A stretch of 64,000 nt of DNA from Oscillospiraceae bacterium (lineage in GTDB: Bacteria > Bacillota > Clostridia > Oscillospirales > Oscillospiraceae). Below, in pieces: positions 23,883-33,394 of the stretch (the first letter of the stretch is position 1; the number at the start of each line of letters is the position of its first letter). Made by a program: the position numbers and the translations under genes. The stretch is taken from contig SVMF01000013.1 of assembly GCA_015067565.1 (NCBI GenBank), positions 1-64,000 of the forward strand, written 5' to 3'. The notes below the pieces were generated by a model. The model saw only the letters and a program-made list of their open reading frames with translations. It did no database searches and had not been told where the DNA came from.

Positions 23883-24892
23883 CAGTACGCCACCTCCTCG
23901 GCATACGGTATTTTGTCAAGTGCAGCCTTAACAGCATCTTCAATGCGTTTGCTCAGCTCTTCATCGGAAATACAACCATCGTCGTCCTCACCGCCATCTT
24001 CCGAAGGATCAAGCCACCAGTCACCGTCAACAGCCTCGAGCGGTTCTTGCGCCTGCCGAAAGATGCGTGCACCATCTTTACCGACTGCTGCAAACAGCTT
24101 ATCTACATACTCCTTCGGCGACGCATCCGCACTGTTTTTGGGCATCGCAACACCTCTGAGTCTCACAGTCGAATCGTCATCCAGGCCTCCAAGCTCTGTC
24201 ACAGGCACGCCATCTTCCCGACCGGAGGCATACAAATAGAAACCATCGACCTCATTGCCGAGAGCCATGACATTTCTCGCGGCTATATTGTGTACATCAA
24301 TTTCGCCGCTGCCGTCGGTCAGCTTACGAAACCGATCTCCGGTCTGTTTTGCATCGGCCGCCTTCCCTGCCAGCAGAAGTGTCGCATCGACCACCGCATC
24401 CTTACCGGCAGGCCCCTGTTCTCCCTTAAATTCCCCGTTTTTAAGTGCCGTCTCGATCTGCGTCTTTACAACACGCGTCTGACCGACCAATTCACTCAGC
24501 AGCGAAAACTCGCTGGAAGAGTCCACAACATCCCCATCACTGTAAACCGTACCGTCCACGACGATTGTAAACCGTGGAGAAGTGATCAGCATAGAATCCG
24601 AACCATAGAGACGAATTTCGCAGAGAAGCTCTCCTTCTACCGCTGTGGTCTGCGGTGTCACTGCATATGCGATGATATTTCCGTGAATCACACACGAATT
24701 GTACAAGATATTTCCATCCGGTTTTTTCGCCGTAAAAGCAGCCATGCAATCTTGCGTCAGCTGATATGGTCTGCCGTTTTCCGTCAGAGTAATAAAGATT
24801 CGCCTTGCGCTGTCAGCTTTCTTGATGTATAGCGTCACCTGAGAATGTATCTCGTGGATATCTAATGAAATACGAAAAATTGAACTGTTCAC
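23882..24892 (-). CDS. Phage baseplate upper protein (BppU-like)
   Basis: A 336-residue protein with an N-terminal BppU_N-like domain (about 1-125; FRISLDIHE, DGNILYNSC), a coiled linker, a short collagen-like stretch (GEQGPAGKDA), and a C-terminal acidic tail. Baseplate proteins of this kind hold receptor-binding proteins. The start codon is GTG at 24892 with AAAGGA upstream. It begins a new set of genes after a terminator-like hairpin. Confidence 0.75.
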   Translation of the reverse strand: MNSSIFRISLDIHEIHSQVTLYIKKADSARRIFITLTENGRPYQLTQDCMAAFTAKKPDGNILYNSCVIHGNIIAYAVTPQTTAVEGELLCEIRLYGSDSMLITSPRFTIVVDGTVYSDGDVVDSSSEFSLLSELVGQTRVVKTQIETALKNGEFKGEQGPAGKDAVVDATLLLAGKAADAKQTGDRFRKLTDGSGEIDVHNIAARNVMALGNEVDGFYLYASGREDGVPVTELGGLDDDSTVRLRGVAMPKNSADASPKEYVDKLFAAVGKDGARIFRQAQEPLEAVDGDWWLDPSEDGGEDDDGCISDEELSKRIEDAVKAALDKIPYAEEVAY

Positions 24893-24926
24893 TTACATCA
24901 CATCCTTTGCCATAGCATAGCACAAA

Positions 24927-24952
24927 GAGGGAGGATTTCTAAATCCCCCCTC
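24927..24952 (-). terminator. Terminator-like hairpin after the portal fusion gene
   Basis: Arms of 12 bp with one mismatch and a 2-nt loop lie 10 bp past the stop of the 1043-residue gene, followed by CTTTG on the minus strand. Confidence 0.5.
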
Positions 24953-24961
24953 TCGTCGTTT

Positions 24962-27900
24962 TTAGTCCTCAAGCCACCTGTCAATATCCTTGGATTTTTT
25001 GCTGCGATCGTAGCCCAACGCAACATAAGCATTCAATAGATAACCCTTGATTGCAGCTCGTTCATAGCCTGTCATTTCCAAGTACAGCGGTTTGAAATAG
25101 GAGGTAATCTGTGATGCGAGAGTCCCTTTCTTAACGCCTCGATCCGTATAGGTTTTAATAGCCTGTTTCAGATTCTTTCCGCTCTGTACCGCAGCATAGA
25201 AGTCGTCATATTTGCTATAACCCTCTGCGCTTCCATTTGCATTTGAATAATCCCACTTATCCAATTGCCAATATGCCTCATCTTCCGAATGCCCACCATA
25301 CGAAACAAGATACGACATGGCGGTATCATCTCCGATAATGCTCTGACGATACATTTCACCGATCACACTGCGAACGTCACTGTAGAAACTACTGTTGGCT
25401 TCTTCTGCCGACTTTCCTTTTTCTACATATCTTTGGATGATATAACTCTTGACTTCCTCCGCAGTCGCAGGCTCGTCGAGCACCGCAGCCATATAATCCT
25501 CCGCATCAAACATAGAAGGCTTACTCGGAGTAGCTTCACCATCTCCGTTTTTGTCGTTTTCAATTGCGGACATTTGGCTCTTAATTGCCGCCACAACATC
25601 ATCCTGCGTGAAGCAATCTTCTGCGGTGATCGCTTTCACAAGTCCCGTATACGTAGAAATATCTCCATTCATTCGGGCAGTCGCAGCCTCTTTGATTCGC
25701 GGATCATGTTCTTTCAAGGCAGAACGCACGGCGTTGACAAAAGCACTGTCACTCTTGTAATTCTCTCGCAAAGCCGCCAAACGCCCTTTGTCGCCACGAA
25801 TCATAGCTTCATACAGTTTCTCAGATTTCGACTGCTCTTCGCCGTTGAATCCACGCACAAAAGCATCTAATACACCCTGAGGCTCTATATCATCCGTTGC
25901 GGCAATATACACATTGTAGATTCCTCTTGCATCCTTCATCAGATTCTTAACTGGCAGACCGAAAGCGGCTGCAAACGAGCCTGCAAAGTTCTCGATCTTT
26001 TTCCATGTCGTAACCTTATCGCTGCCCAGATTATCATAAGCGGAAATAATGTTGGAGATCACCTCCATGTCGGGGCGAGTGACATCCCAGCCTTCGACCA
26101 TGGACATAATATCTCTCACATAGGGAATCATGTTCAGAACATTGAGTTCCGATGAGAGCTTACCTCCGAATTGTTCTGCCCATTTTTCTGTCCAGGACTC
26201 ATCATCATCGTCATCACGGTTTGCATAAATGACCGAGGCGGCAGCAGCGGCGGCCACGGTAGATACAAACACAGAGGCAACCACTCTTGCGGCATGTCCC
26301 TTGCTTCCGCCACGCTTTGCTTGCAAAATTGCATCAAAGAGCATGTTGATCGATGTCGTAGGCTCACCCATAAAAGAGGTAGCAAACTTATTCAGTTCAC
26401 TTTTGCTGCGCATCAGACCGCTTTTCGCATTCACAGAATCGTATACCTGCGTTAACGCAACAACTTCCGTAAAGCGTTCGCCGCAGCGTTTGAGATACGC
26501 TTCCGTACTCTCAAAATCCCCCTCTTTGGAGGCAACTTCTTTCTTGACAGCACTCCAGATCGCAGTCCAACCGAGCACGTCGCCCTTAGAGGCCAGGTAC
26601 ATAAACGCATCATCCGTAGCTTTGCTGCGATATGCCTTATCCGTGAAGAACCCTTTAAACTTACCGCCCACGCCCTCATATTCGGTAATGCCGATGTAGT
26701 CCTTCGTCTGACGGTTAGAGCCGACATCAAAGCCGCCCATTTCCTTGACGATGGCAATCGGTGCATACTGCTTAAGCTCATTGTACAGGTTCATGGACTC
26801 AGTTGTTTTTTCCTTTCCGCTGCGAAGGAAGGGAACGAAATAATCAGGACGGATGTGCGCCATTGCTCGCAGAATTGCGGTCGGCTGCTGAATTGCGGTA
26901 GACAGAGAAGCCCCAACAGCAGTTTTCTTGAACTTGCTGAACCAGCTCATCATGCGCCCCTGTTCGCCGCCCATAACACCGCCGTTCAGATCTTCGATGT
27001 ACTTTTGCAGATACTTCACCGCACCATTTCCGAAAGCTCCACCCAGTGTCAGCTTCATCGAAAGTTCCTGTACCTCATTTGAGTTTTCGGTATAGTTAAA
27101 TACCTTGCTCAGATTTTCAATCGGAAGAACAAATGCGTGATAGGTAGACATTTTGTTGACGTGCTCCAGCCACACATCGTCGAAGTTGCTCAGCACAATC
27201 GGGTTTGATGCGTGAGGCACTGTTTCTTTTGCCATGCCCGTATTTTTTAATGATGCCGTGGTCTGCGCTTTTTGAAGCTCAGTCTGTGCCGAATCGAGGA
27301 AATCCTGTGCAGATCGCAACGGGAAATAGAACTTCTCGTTGAACAGATCAACGCCGTACATCGCTCTGGAAACCTCGTTGCCCTTCTTGCCCATCTGCGA
27401 CAGATATTCCTGCATCGCTTCGGCATACGCTTTTTGCTCCGGTGTCAGTGTTTCAATGATGCGGCTCAAAAGATCGATGTCCACACGGTACGTCTCGCTC
27501 TGATTTGCAATTCGCGCCATGTCAAATTTATGTTTTTTGAAGGTCTCCGAACGGTTAAAGATAAAGCCACCCTTGAGCTTATCGTCCCAGGCATCGGAAT
27601 ACACCTGTTCAAAATCGCACTGTTGCAGCAGAACAGGCATAACAGAAGAGAGGGTTTTCGCCTCTTGAACGTCGTTTTTCTCTCTGGGCAGGATGTTGGG
27701 CGCAGGGAAATTGTCCATTGCATCGGCGTGCTTATTGGCAATGGAGTTAAACAGCCACGCACTGACAGGTTCGACCTGTTCTCCTTCCTCCTTCGAGCGC
27801 AAATACTCCCAGTGACGAAGCTTGTACCACTGCTCATTGCGAATTAGGCGCTGTTCCAGGTTTGCCTTGCCTGCCTTGTATTTCTGCAAGATCTGATAAG

Positions 27901-28093
27901 CTTCCTGCACCTGTTTCTGTCCGATCACCTCTTGCGCCGCCTCAAAATTCCCCTTTGAATGAGGAGCGAAGCTACCAAGTTGGTCACCCATAGGCGCATC
28001 CATTGCAGGAGTGCCACTCATCTGCAGATCACCTCCCTGCATCTTGTCATCTTTTCCACGCAGCCTATCACGCATTGCGCTGAATATCGACAT
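24962..28093 (-). CDS. In-frame fusion of portal N-terminus to a phage polyvalent protein
   Basis: Of 1043 residues, about the first 176 look like the N-terminus of a phage portal (YKAGKANLEQRLIRNEQWYK, PVSAWLFNSIANKHADAMDN, WDDKLKGG). The rest looks like the distal part of a very large virion polyvalent protein (EKWAEQFGGKLSSELNVLNM, LPD38-like; a hydrophobic stretch near VASVFVSTVAAAAAASVIYA). Portal residues after WDDKLKGG normally continue with a long beta-rich body, which is missing. The switch lies near nucleotide 27566. The most likely cause is an internal deletion that removed the rest of the portal, the capsid and tail genes and the N-terminus of the polyvalent protein. The start overlaps terL by 26 bp and GGAGA precedes it. 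Confidence 0.8.
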   Translation of the reverse strand: MSIFSAMRDRLRGKDDKMQGGDLQMSGTPAMDAPMGDQLGSFAPHSKGNFEAAQEVIGQKQVQEAYQILQKYKAGKANLEQRLIRNEQWYKLRHWEYLRSKEEGEQVEPVSAWLFNSIANKHADAMDNFPAPNILPREKNDVQEAKTLSSVMPVLLQQCDFEQVYSDAWDDKLKGGFIFNRSETFKKHKFDMARIANQSETYRVDIDLLSRIIETLTPEQKAYAEAMQEYLSQMGKKGNEVSRAMYGVDLFNEKFYFPLRSAQDFLDSAQTELQKAQTTASLKNTGMAKETVPHASNPIVLSNFDDVWLEHVNKMSTYHAFVLPIENLSKVFNYTENSNEVQELSMKLTLGGAFGNGAVKYLQKYIEDLNGGVMGGEQGRMMSWFSKFKKTAVGASLSTAIQQPTAILRAMAHIRPDYFVPFLRSGKEKTTESMNLYNELKQYAPIAIVKEMGGFDVGSNRQTKDYIGITEYEGVGGKFKGFFTDKAYRSKATDDAFMYLASKGDVLGWTAIWSAVKKEVASKEGDFESTEAYLKRCGERFTEVVALTQVYDSVNAKSGLMRSKSELNKFATSFMGEPTTSINMLFDAILQAKRGGSKGHAARVVASVFVSTVAAAAAASVIYANRDDDDDESWTEKWAEQFGGKLSSELNVLNMIPYVRDIMSMVEGWDVTRPDMEVISNIISAYDNLGSDKVTTWKKIENFAGSFAAAFGLPVKNLMKDARGIYNVYIAATDDIEPQGVLDAFVRGFNGEEQSKSEKLYEAMIRGDKGRLAALRENYKSDSAFVNAVRSALKEHDPRIKEAATARMNGDISTYTGLVKAITAEDCFTQDDVVAAIKSQMSAIENDKNGDGEATPSKPSMFDAEDYMAAVLDEPATAEEVKSYIIQRYVEKGKSAEEANSSFYSDVRSVIGEMYRQSIIGDDTAMSYLVSYGGHSEDEAYWQLDKWDYSNANGSAEGYSKYDDFYAAVQSGKNLKQAIKTYTDRGVKKGTLASQITSYFKPLYLEMTGYERAAIKGYLLNAYVALGYDRSKKSKDIDRWLED

Positions 28094-29504
28094 TGGAAAT
28101 CATCTCCATTCTCGGCCTTTTCGTGGCCGGCAAAATATCCGTTTTCGGAATATCGAGGAACAAGCTCCTCGGATCGGTATCGTAATCGTCAGGCGCAGGG
28201 GCGATTCTCGGCTTGATTGGCCTCGACATCAGGAAATATCGCACCTCGTCAGCAACATGGTCCTCCCCAGCCGTGTCCAGATCTTCAGGTTTGTGCTCGT
28301 CATACATCAATAGCGGCATCGTGCGGATAAACGCCTTGCAGTTGCTGAAAATATACATCATCGGAAATCCGTTCGGGTCAAATTGAAGCCGATAGTGAAC
28401 TTGCATCCAGCCGGGGATGCGTTTGTGATCGCCCTTTTGGAAGAACACCTGATGTTTTGCCGCAACATCGGCAATGCTCTCACCGGTCTCAGCATCCCAA
28501 ATGGCAGGATCGGCAACACCGCTGATCTTTTTTCCTTTGAGTAACGGATGCTCCGTTTCGATGCGGTGAATTTCCGCAAACACCTGCGGAGGGGTCCATT
28601 TCACTCCCTCATTTGGCGTTTTCGTGCAGCCGTAAAGCTCCAATATGCGGTAAACGACGCCCTCATAATCGACAGCCCACCAGCCACAGGAAAACGGCTT
28701 GTTGTAGCCCCAGTCGAACGATCTGTATATCTTCCACGCAGGGTCGATGGCAAAGGGATCTATCACATGGCTCCATTGCCTGTCTGCATAGTGTTCGGGT
28801 CTGTCAAAGAAATCTTCAAAGAACTGTCCCTCAAACACATTCCAGTCACCTTCCAGCCATGCTTTTCTGAGCTTCGGTGGCAGAGCTTCGAGCTGTTTGA
28901 CATAGTCGGGCTGACATTCGAGCAGGATGTGGTTGTCCTGCACACGGCTCTGAATGAATTCGTATTCCTGCGGATCTTCTCCGACTTCATACTTGCGGTC
29001 GATGAAGATGCGCTTGATGTAGTGATGCCCCTGCCCACCGGGGTTGCAGGTGTAGTAAATGCGTTTCGGAAAATCGTTGACACCGCGCAAGCATGCGGTG
29101 ATGGTTTTCATCTGATATTCCGAAAGCTGTGTTGCCTCGTCGAGAAAGATCACATCGTATTCCACACCCTGCAAGCGGTCTAAGTCGCCGTCTTTTGCAC
29201 AGTAGGTAAAGTTGATGCTTGAGCCGTTGGCAAATTTGAGCACCTTGTCTTTGTCGTTGTAACGGGCAATGTTCAAAAGCTCTGCTTTGAGGATGTTGAT
29301 GTGATTGTTGATCAGCTCGGGATAGGTGCGGCGCACGATCAGGATGCGGATCCCCTTGTAGCGCAGGGCAAGTAGTTTTGCCTTTGTGCGAACACTCCAG
29401 CTCTTGCCGCCGCCACGGGCACCACCGAAGCCAATGTGTTTTTTGTTCGCTTTTAGAAACTCCTTTTGTTTTGGCTGCGCCTCGGGAATAAATAGCTTTT
29501 TCAT
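28068..29504 (-). CDS. terL: Phage terminase large subunit
   Basis: The 478-residue ATP-driven DNA-packaging motor has Walker A GGARGGGKS (residues 27-35), Walker B VIFLDEAT, coupling motif TCNPGG, and a nuclease domain beginning RSFDWGYNKP with later GVADPAIWD and DHVADEVRY acidic motifs. It looks complete. It overlaps the small subunit by 4 bp and the portal fusion by 26 bp. Confidence 0.95.
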   Translation of the reverse strand: MKKLFIPEAQPKQKEFLKANKKHIGFGGARGGGKSWSVRTKAKLLALRYKGIRILIVRRTYPELINNHINILKAELLNIARYNDKDKVLKFANGSSINFTYCAKDGDLDRLQGVEYDVIFLDEATQLSEYQMKTITACLRGVNDFPKRIYYTCNPGGQGHHYIKRIFIDRKYEVGEDPQEYEFIQSRVQDNHILLECQPDYVKQLEALPPKLRKAWLEGDWNVFEGQFFEDFFDRPEHYADRQWSHVIDPFAIDPAWKIYRSFDWGYNKPFSCGWWAVDYEGVVYRILELYGCTKTPNEGVKWTPPQVFAEIHRIETEHPLLKGKKISGVADPAIWDAETGESIADVAAKHQVFFQKGDHKRIPGWMQVHYRLQFDPNGFPMMYIFSNCKAFIRTMPLLMYDEHKPEDLDTAGEDHVADEVRYFLMSRPIKPRIAPAPDDYDTDPRSLFLDIPKTDILPATKRPRMEMISNVDIQRNA

Positions 29505-30088
29505 TGGCTGAACTCCTCAGCATTGCCGCCGAAAATAACCTCGATCTGCTTGTCATCGTCCTGCGAAGCGGCGTGCTTTTGCAGATTGGCAATTCTCGCC
29601 TCCTGCTCTTTACGGTCGAGCTCCGAACGGAGCATTTGAACCTCTTTGAGATCCTTGAGGGCCGAAGCGATCTGCTTTAACCCCTGACGGTCAATGATCG
29701 ACGTCATGCTCTGCACCGTCTCCTTCTCGCGTATAACCTCTTTGGTTGGCTTGTTCGGTCTTTCGGCGTTGTTGTATTCAATTTCCTTGACTTTTTCACT
29801 TTCTCGGACGATCTGAATGTCCAGTTCCTCCACAGCTCTCTCCAGCTTCTGCAGCAGCCTTTCCGCCACAGCATCAAAACGAGCCATTTTTTGAGCCTGT
29901 TTCGAAGCGATTTTGTCCAGTGCTTTTGACAGCGTTTTGTCCCGATGCTGTTTTCTCATCGCAGGCCACTGCTCCGCTTTCCCCCGATTGGCAACCAATG
30001 TGCGGTTTAGCCCGTATTTTTCAGCGAGCTTCCGATAGCTCGTGTCGGTCGTAATGTATTCGGTTTTGATCTCATTCCAATCTGCCAC
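29501..30088 (-). CDS. terS: Phage terminase small subunit
   Basis: A 195-residue protein with an N-terminal helix-turn-helix-like part (TDTSYRKLAEKYGLNRTLVA) and a long coiled-coil region, directly upstream of terL; this is the plan of small terminase subunits that select the packaging site. Confidence 0.8.
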   Translation of the reverse strand: MADWNEIKTEYITTDTSYRKLAEKYGLNRTLVANRGKAEQWPAMRKQHRDKTLSKALDKIASKQAQKMARFDAVAERLLQKLERAVEELDIQIVRESEKVKEIEYNNAERPNKPTKEVIREKETVQSMTSIIDRQGLKQIASALKDLKEVQMLRSELDRKEQEARIANLQKHAASQDDDKQIEVIFGGNAEEFSQ

Positions 30089-30736
30089 AAACTACTCAGC
30101 CCCCTTTCTCGTCAGTCCAAGCTCTCCCTATCATGTCATTGCACCCGCAAGGGGTAGACCGCATCCGTAGCGCTCCTTCGTCGCTGACGGCTGCGCACCG
30201 AGGCCGCCTTGCAGCCGTGACAATCTCAATCCACCGACTCGCGCCGTACCCCCTACGTTGTCATTGCAGAAGTTTCCGTTCCACGCACCAAATTTCACCC
30301 CCATCATACACCCTCACCCCTCAAAAATTAAATCCCCCCCTCTTCGTCGGTGCAAGCTTCATATTTTTCGCTTCGCTGCAAGCAGCAAAGCTCAGTCATT
30401 ACGCTGCACCTCCTCTCCGAAATGCATCCACTGTGTTGGGATGCCTTTCGGTTTTTCTTTTTGGTGCAAGCTCCATATTTTTCGCTTCGCTGCAAGCAGC
30501 CATTGAACATTTCCTTGCACCGCACGCATCAAAGCCTTCCCCTTGAGGGGAAGGTGGCACGGCGCAAGCCGTGACGGATGAGGTGTCCGTGCAGGAACTA
30601 CCTGTGGTCGCCATGCAGCTCCCTAACATGTCATTGCGAGGCCGCCTTGCGGCCGTGGCAATCTCAAACCGCCAATCACCTCCGCACTCACATAAAAAAC
30701 GGCTCCCACCCGATTTCTCGGGCAGAAGCCGTACGC
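30089..30736. repeat. Non-coding gap filled with short dispersed repeats
   Basis: No gene is supported in this 648-bp stretch. It holds a TGTCATTGC... repeat at 30134-30167 and another at 30629-30666 that ends in GGCAATCTC, a 38-bp direct repeat at 30349-30386 and 30463-30500 with one mismatch, and a double palindrome at 30535-30572 (CCTTCCCC/GGGGAAGG, then CACGGC/GCCGTG). Similar repeats recur at 37882-37945. Reading frames here are simple by-products of the repeats. Confidence 0.8.
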
Positions 30737-30949
30737 CTATTCATATTTCTTCGCCAACATCATCGCAATCGGACATTGCTCCCAATTTTTGCAGCAGCAA
30801 AACCGTTGCTTAAAGTCCGTTTTTCGTTCCTGCGAGCCAAAGAACTGCGCAAGATTTGATCCTTCTTCGACCCCTTCGCAAAACAGTCGCATCGAATCTT
30901 CCTTGCGATAAAACGGGCATTGCGCATATTTCGAAACATACTGTTTCAC
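30737..30949 (-). CDS. Small cysteine-rich phage protein
   Basis: A 70-residue protein with five or more Cys (CPFY, CEG, CCCKNWEQCP) suggesting zinc binding. The GTG at 30949 follows GGAGGTG with 6-bp spacing. Proteins of this type are common in Clostridial phages; function unknown. Confidence 0.6.
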   Translation of the reverse strand: MKQYVSKYAQCPFYRKEDSMRLFCEGVEEGSNLAQFFGSQERKTDFKQRFCCCKNWEQCPIAMMLAKKYE

Positions 30950-30966
30950 TCTCGGCACCTCCAAAT

Positions 30967-31176
30967 TCAAATCAAATCAAACATCGAAAACAAATGCGGC
31001 TCCTCCGTTTCAAAATCTTTCAGATACCCGACCGCATCTCGGAAATAGTCGTTGTTGAGCTCAATGGTATATCCCTTACGCCCTGCTTTCATCGCTTGCA
31101 GCGCAACAGTACCCAAACCGCCGAAGGGATCCAATACCAAATCACCCTCGTTGCTGTAGCGGTTGATCAGCCTCAT
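30967..31176 (-). pseudogene. C-terminal fragment of a DNA methyltransferase
   Basis: The 69-residue frame contains only the SAM-binding end of an amino-methyltransferase (LVLDPFGGLGTVALQA, GYTIELNNDYF). The catalytic (D/N)PPY motif and target-recognition region are missing. It still has a good ribosome site (GGAGGTGG) inside the upstream YopX-like gene and starts as TAATG, so the remnant may be translated. Confidence 0.75.
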
Positions 31177-31562
31177 TACTCTCCACCTCCGATCAATTCG
31201 GGATTGTCGTGGATGTTGCCGATGACTTCTAAATCAGTTCCATTGATGTTCGAATGGAAATCAACACAAAATCCATCTGCTTCAACCTGAAAACCGCCAT
31301 CGTCATAAGCAACAATTCCGATTTCCTCATCTTCTGTGAGAATATCAACAATATCCCCCTCAAAAATCTTATTTCCGTTCTTGTCGGTCAAGCCTGTATA
31401 CTGACCGACAGAAGCAGGATTAACAATCGTTTTTGTCATTTCCACAAAGCTATCGTTCTCTGAATAGCAGATATCGGTAGCTCCGTCAGGCCACACAACC
31501 AGCGAACCTTCAACCCATTCGCCGTTATTCCGCTTTCCACGAAACAAAATCTCACGCATCAT
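31176..31562 (-). CDS. YopX-family phage protein
   Basis: A 128-residue protein with the YopX pattern (EILFRGKRNNGEWVEGSLV, VGQYTGLTDKNG, IFEGDIV, IGNIHDNPEL). The family is common in Firmicute phages with no known reaction. AAAGGAGAA precedes the tandem ATG ATG start. Confidence 0.88.
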   Translation of the reverse strand: MMREILFRGKRNNGEWVEGSLVVWPDGATDICYSENDSFVEMTKTIVNPASVGQYTGLTDKNGNKIFEGDIVDILTEDEEIGIVAYDDGGFQVEADGFCVDFHSNINGTDLEVIGNIHDNPELIGGGE

Positions 31563-31836
31563 CGGTTCTCCTTTCTCCGTATGAACAGAAATCGTCCAGT
31601 TTAGGTTCGTTGTCAGGGTGTGATGTATCAATCGCACAGCCGCACCAGCTACCATCATTATTAGGTGCATACCACTGGCAATCCTTGCACCGAACCACAG
31701 GCACGGCATCCACGGTGGGCAATTTAGCTAATTCATCAGCCGCTGCAAAAAGGCCAAAAGAAAATGTAGTCGGATATTTTGCTACACATTTGCCTCTCAG
31801 AAGCTTAATTGCTTCATCCAAATCAATCAGCCTCAT
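31552..31836 (-). CDS. Phage protein with zinc-ribbon-like C-terminus
   Basis: A 94-residue protein with the widespread phage beginning MRLIDLDEAIKLL, then PTVDAVPVVRCKDCQWY and further Cys that could bind zinc. It overlaps neighbours by 11 and 14 bp. Function unknown. Confidence 0.75.
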   Translation of the reverse strand: MRLIDLDEAIKLLRGKCVAKYPTTFSFGLFAAADELAKLPTVDAVPVVRCKDCQWYAPNNDGSWCGCAIDTSHPDNEPKLDDFCSYGERRTDDA

Positions 31837-32017
31837 TTTGTACCTCCTTGAAGTACGGACACGGAGTATTTGCTTTGACGATCAGGCAGAAGCATTTTCC
31901 GTCGCCGTTCTTGTTGTCGCAAATGCCGCATTCGCCGCCGCAAACAGCTTGACACCAGTTGTAAAAGTCATACTTGCAGGCTTGACATAAATCCTTGCTC
32001 TTGATCGGTATGCTCAT
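31823..32017 (-). CDS. Cysteine-rich phage protein
   Basis: A 64-residue protein with ten Cys (CQACKYD, CGGECGICDNK, CFCLI), likely zinc-binding. It overlaps the replication gene by 4 bp. Function unknown. Confidence 0.68.
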   Translation of the reverse strand: MSIPIKSKDLCQACKYDFYNWCQAVCGGECGICDNKNGDGKCFCLIVKANTPCPYFKEVQNEAD

Positions 32018-32685
32018 TCTTCCCCCTCCTGCAAAGCCGCTTGAATGGCTTTTCTTTCGAGGTCTGACAGCTCGCCGTCATGCGACTGATACTGCGCCGC
32101 CTTGTTTGCCCGACTGTTTCGGCTGCATTGTCCGTCCTCCTGCCACCAGCGGATGATTGTGCCATAATGGTCGTACACCTTGGCACCCGTCCTGGAAATA
32201 AAATCGCTCAGTCTTTCCACATAGCGGTAGAAAGCCGTCTGTCCCATTTGTCGGATCAAAATGTCGACCTCATATTCGTCCAGAAACACATTTTTACTCT
32301 CGCCTAGTGCGAGCAACGGGGAAGCACTCCCCTCACCATCAACATCAGTATCATTATCAATATCAGTATTAGCCTTTTCCTTTACCTCTACATCCCTTGC
32401 GTTTTCCCCTTGCTTCGGTTTTGCTTTCGGTTTGCTTGCGTTTTGCTTTCCGTTTGCTTTGCCCCCCTGCTTGCCGCTGGCAGCTTTTTTTCTGCCCGAA
32501 TCCAAGGTCGGTCGAATGAGCTCAAATGCAGTCGTAGCAGGGGCGGACAGCCCTTTCGGCTCCGTCTCGTAAAGCGCATACTCGCACACGGCAAGAATGA
32601 TCGCAGCACGATCTCTTTTGTTCAGATTCTGTATCGCATCGAAATACGAACGATAGAATGTAAATTGGTTTCTCACCTCTGCCAA
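32014..32685 (-). CDS. Phage replisome-organiser-like protein (DUF6291-like)
   Basis: The 223-residue protein begins with the DUF6291-type pattern (RNQFTFYRSYFDAI, AIILAVCEYALY), followed by a Lys/Gly-rich linker and a C-terminal domain (YVERLSDFISRTGAKVYDHY, RWWQEDG) like those of phage replication initiation proteins. I suggest the TTG at 32685, preceded by GAGG at 7 bp; a longer frame reaches 32736 without a ribosome site. Confidence 0.68.
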   Translation of the reverse strand: MAEVRNQFTFYRSYFDAIQNLNKRDRAAIILAVCEYALYETEPKGLSAPATTAFELIRPTLDSGRKKAASGKQGGKANGKQNASKPKAKPKQGENARDVEVKEKANTDIDNDTDVDGEGSASPLLALGESKNVFLDEYEVDILIRQMGQTAFYRYVERLSDFISRTGAKVYDHYGTIIRWWQEDGQCSRNSRANKAAQYQSHDGELSDLERKAIQAALQEGEE

Positions 32686-32695
32686 AGCCGTTTCC

Positions 32696-33394
32696 TCACT
32701 TTCCGCAAGCTGTAACACGCACGTGTTTTGGCACAACTCGCATCACTTTGTAGATAAAATTGCCTTCGTGACTGGTCGCATCGGACAGATGCAGAAGAAA
32801 AATCTCTCTGCATTTTTCCAAATCCAACCGCTTCAGATATTCGCACAACCGCCTGATTTCCATGTGGCTGTTTTCGATTCTGTGCCTGGTTTTCTCGGGC
32901 ATACGCTCCGACCGAGATAAAATATCGGCATCGTAATTGCTCTCAATAGCAAGCATCGTCAGCTCCTCAAATTGGTAGCCCAAATTGACCGTATCGGTCG
33001 CAAAAGCGAGGCTTTCTCCGTCAACCCGGCTCTTGATGTAGAAGCCTAACGGCTCTTGTGCATCGTGGAAGGTCTCAAACGGCACGATGTCCATCGTCCC
33101 GACCGAAAACTGCCGCCTTGCCTCGATCACTTCCACCCCGTCAAGCTCCAACGCCTGCGCCGTACCCTCGCTCATAAACACCGTCAGACCACTTTTAATG
33201 AGCTCCTGCACGCACTTCGAGTGATCCTTGTGTTCGTGGCTCAGAAGGCAAGCATCGATCTCAGAGAGCTGAAAATCGAGTTTCTTTTGCAGTGTCCGAA
33301 AGGCCAGCCCACATTCCAAAAGTATTCTCGTTTGACCGTCAGAAACGGCATAACAATTACCAGCCGAACTACTTGCATACGAATAGAATTCCAT
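32696..33394 (-). CDS. Phage MBL-fold metallo-hydrolase
   Basis: A 232-residue metallo-beta-lactamase-fold protein with the HEHKDH zinc motif, ATDTVNLGY and a C-terminal LLHLSDATSHEG. Similar YycJ/WalJ-like proteins are common in phage replication blocks and may be DNA or RNA nucleases. The substrate is unknown. Confidence 0.88.
   Translation of the reverse strand: MEFYSYASSSAGNCYAVSDGQTRILLECGLAFRTLQKKLDFQLSEIDACLLSHEHKDHSKCVQELIKSGLTVFMSEGTAQALELDGVEVIEARRQFSVGTMDIVPFETFHDAQEPLGFYIKSRVDGESLAFATDTVNLGYQFEELTMLAIESNYDADILSRSERMPEKTRHRIENSHMEIRRLCEYLKRLDLEKCREIFLLHLSDATSHEGNFIYKVMRVVPKHVRVTACGK

Noticed and set aside
30133..30574. Small frames in the repeat-rich gap, including Cys-rich ones with internal repeats
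   Set aside because: They arise from direct and palindromic repeats and lack start signals.
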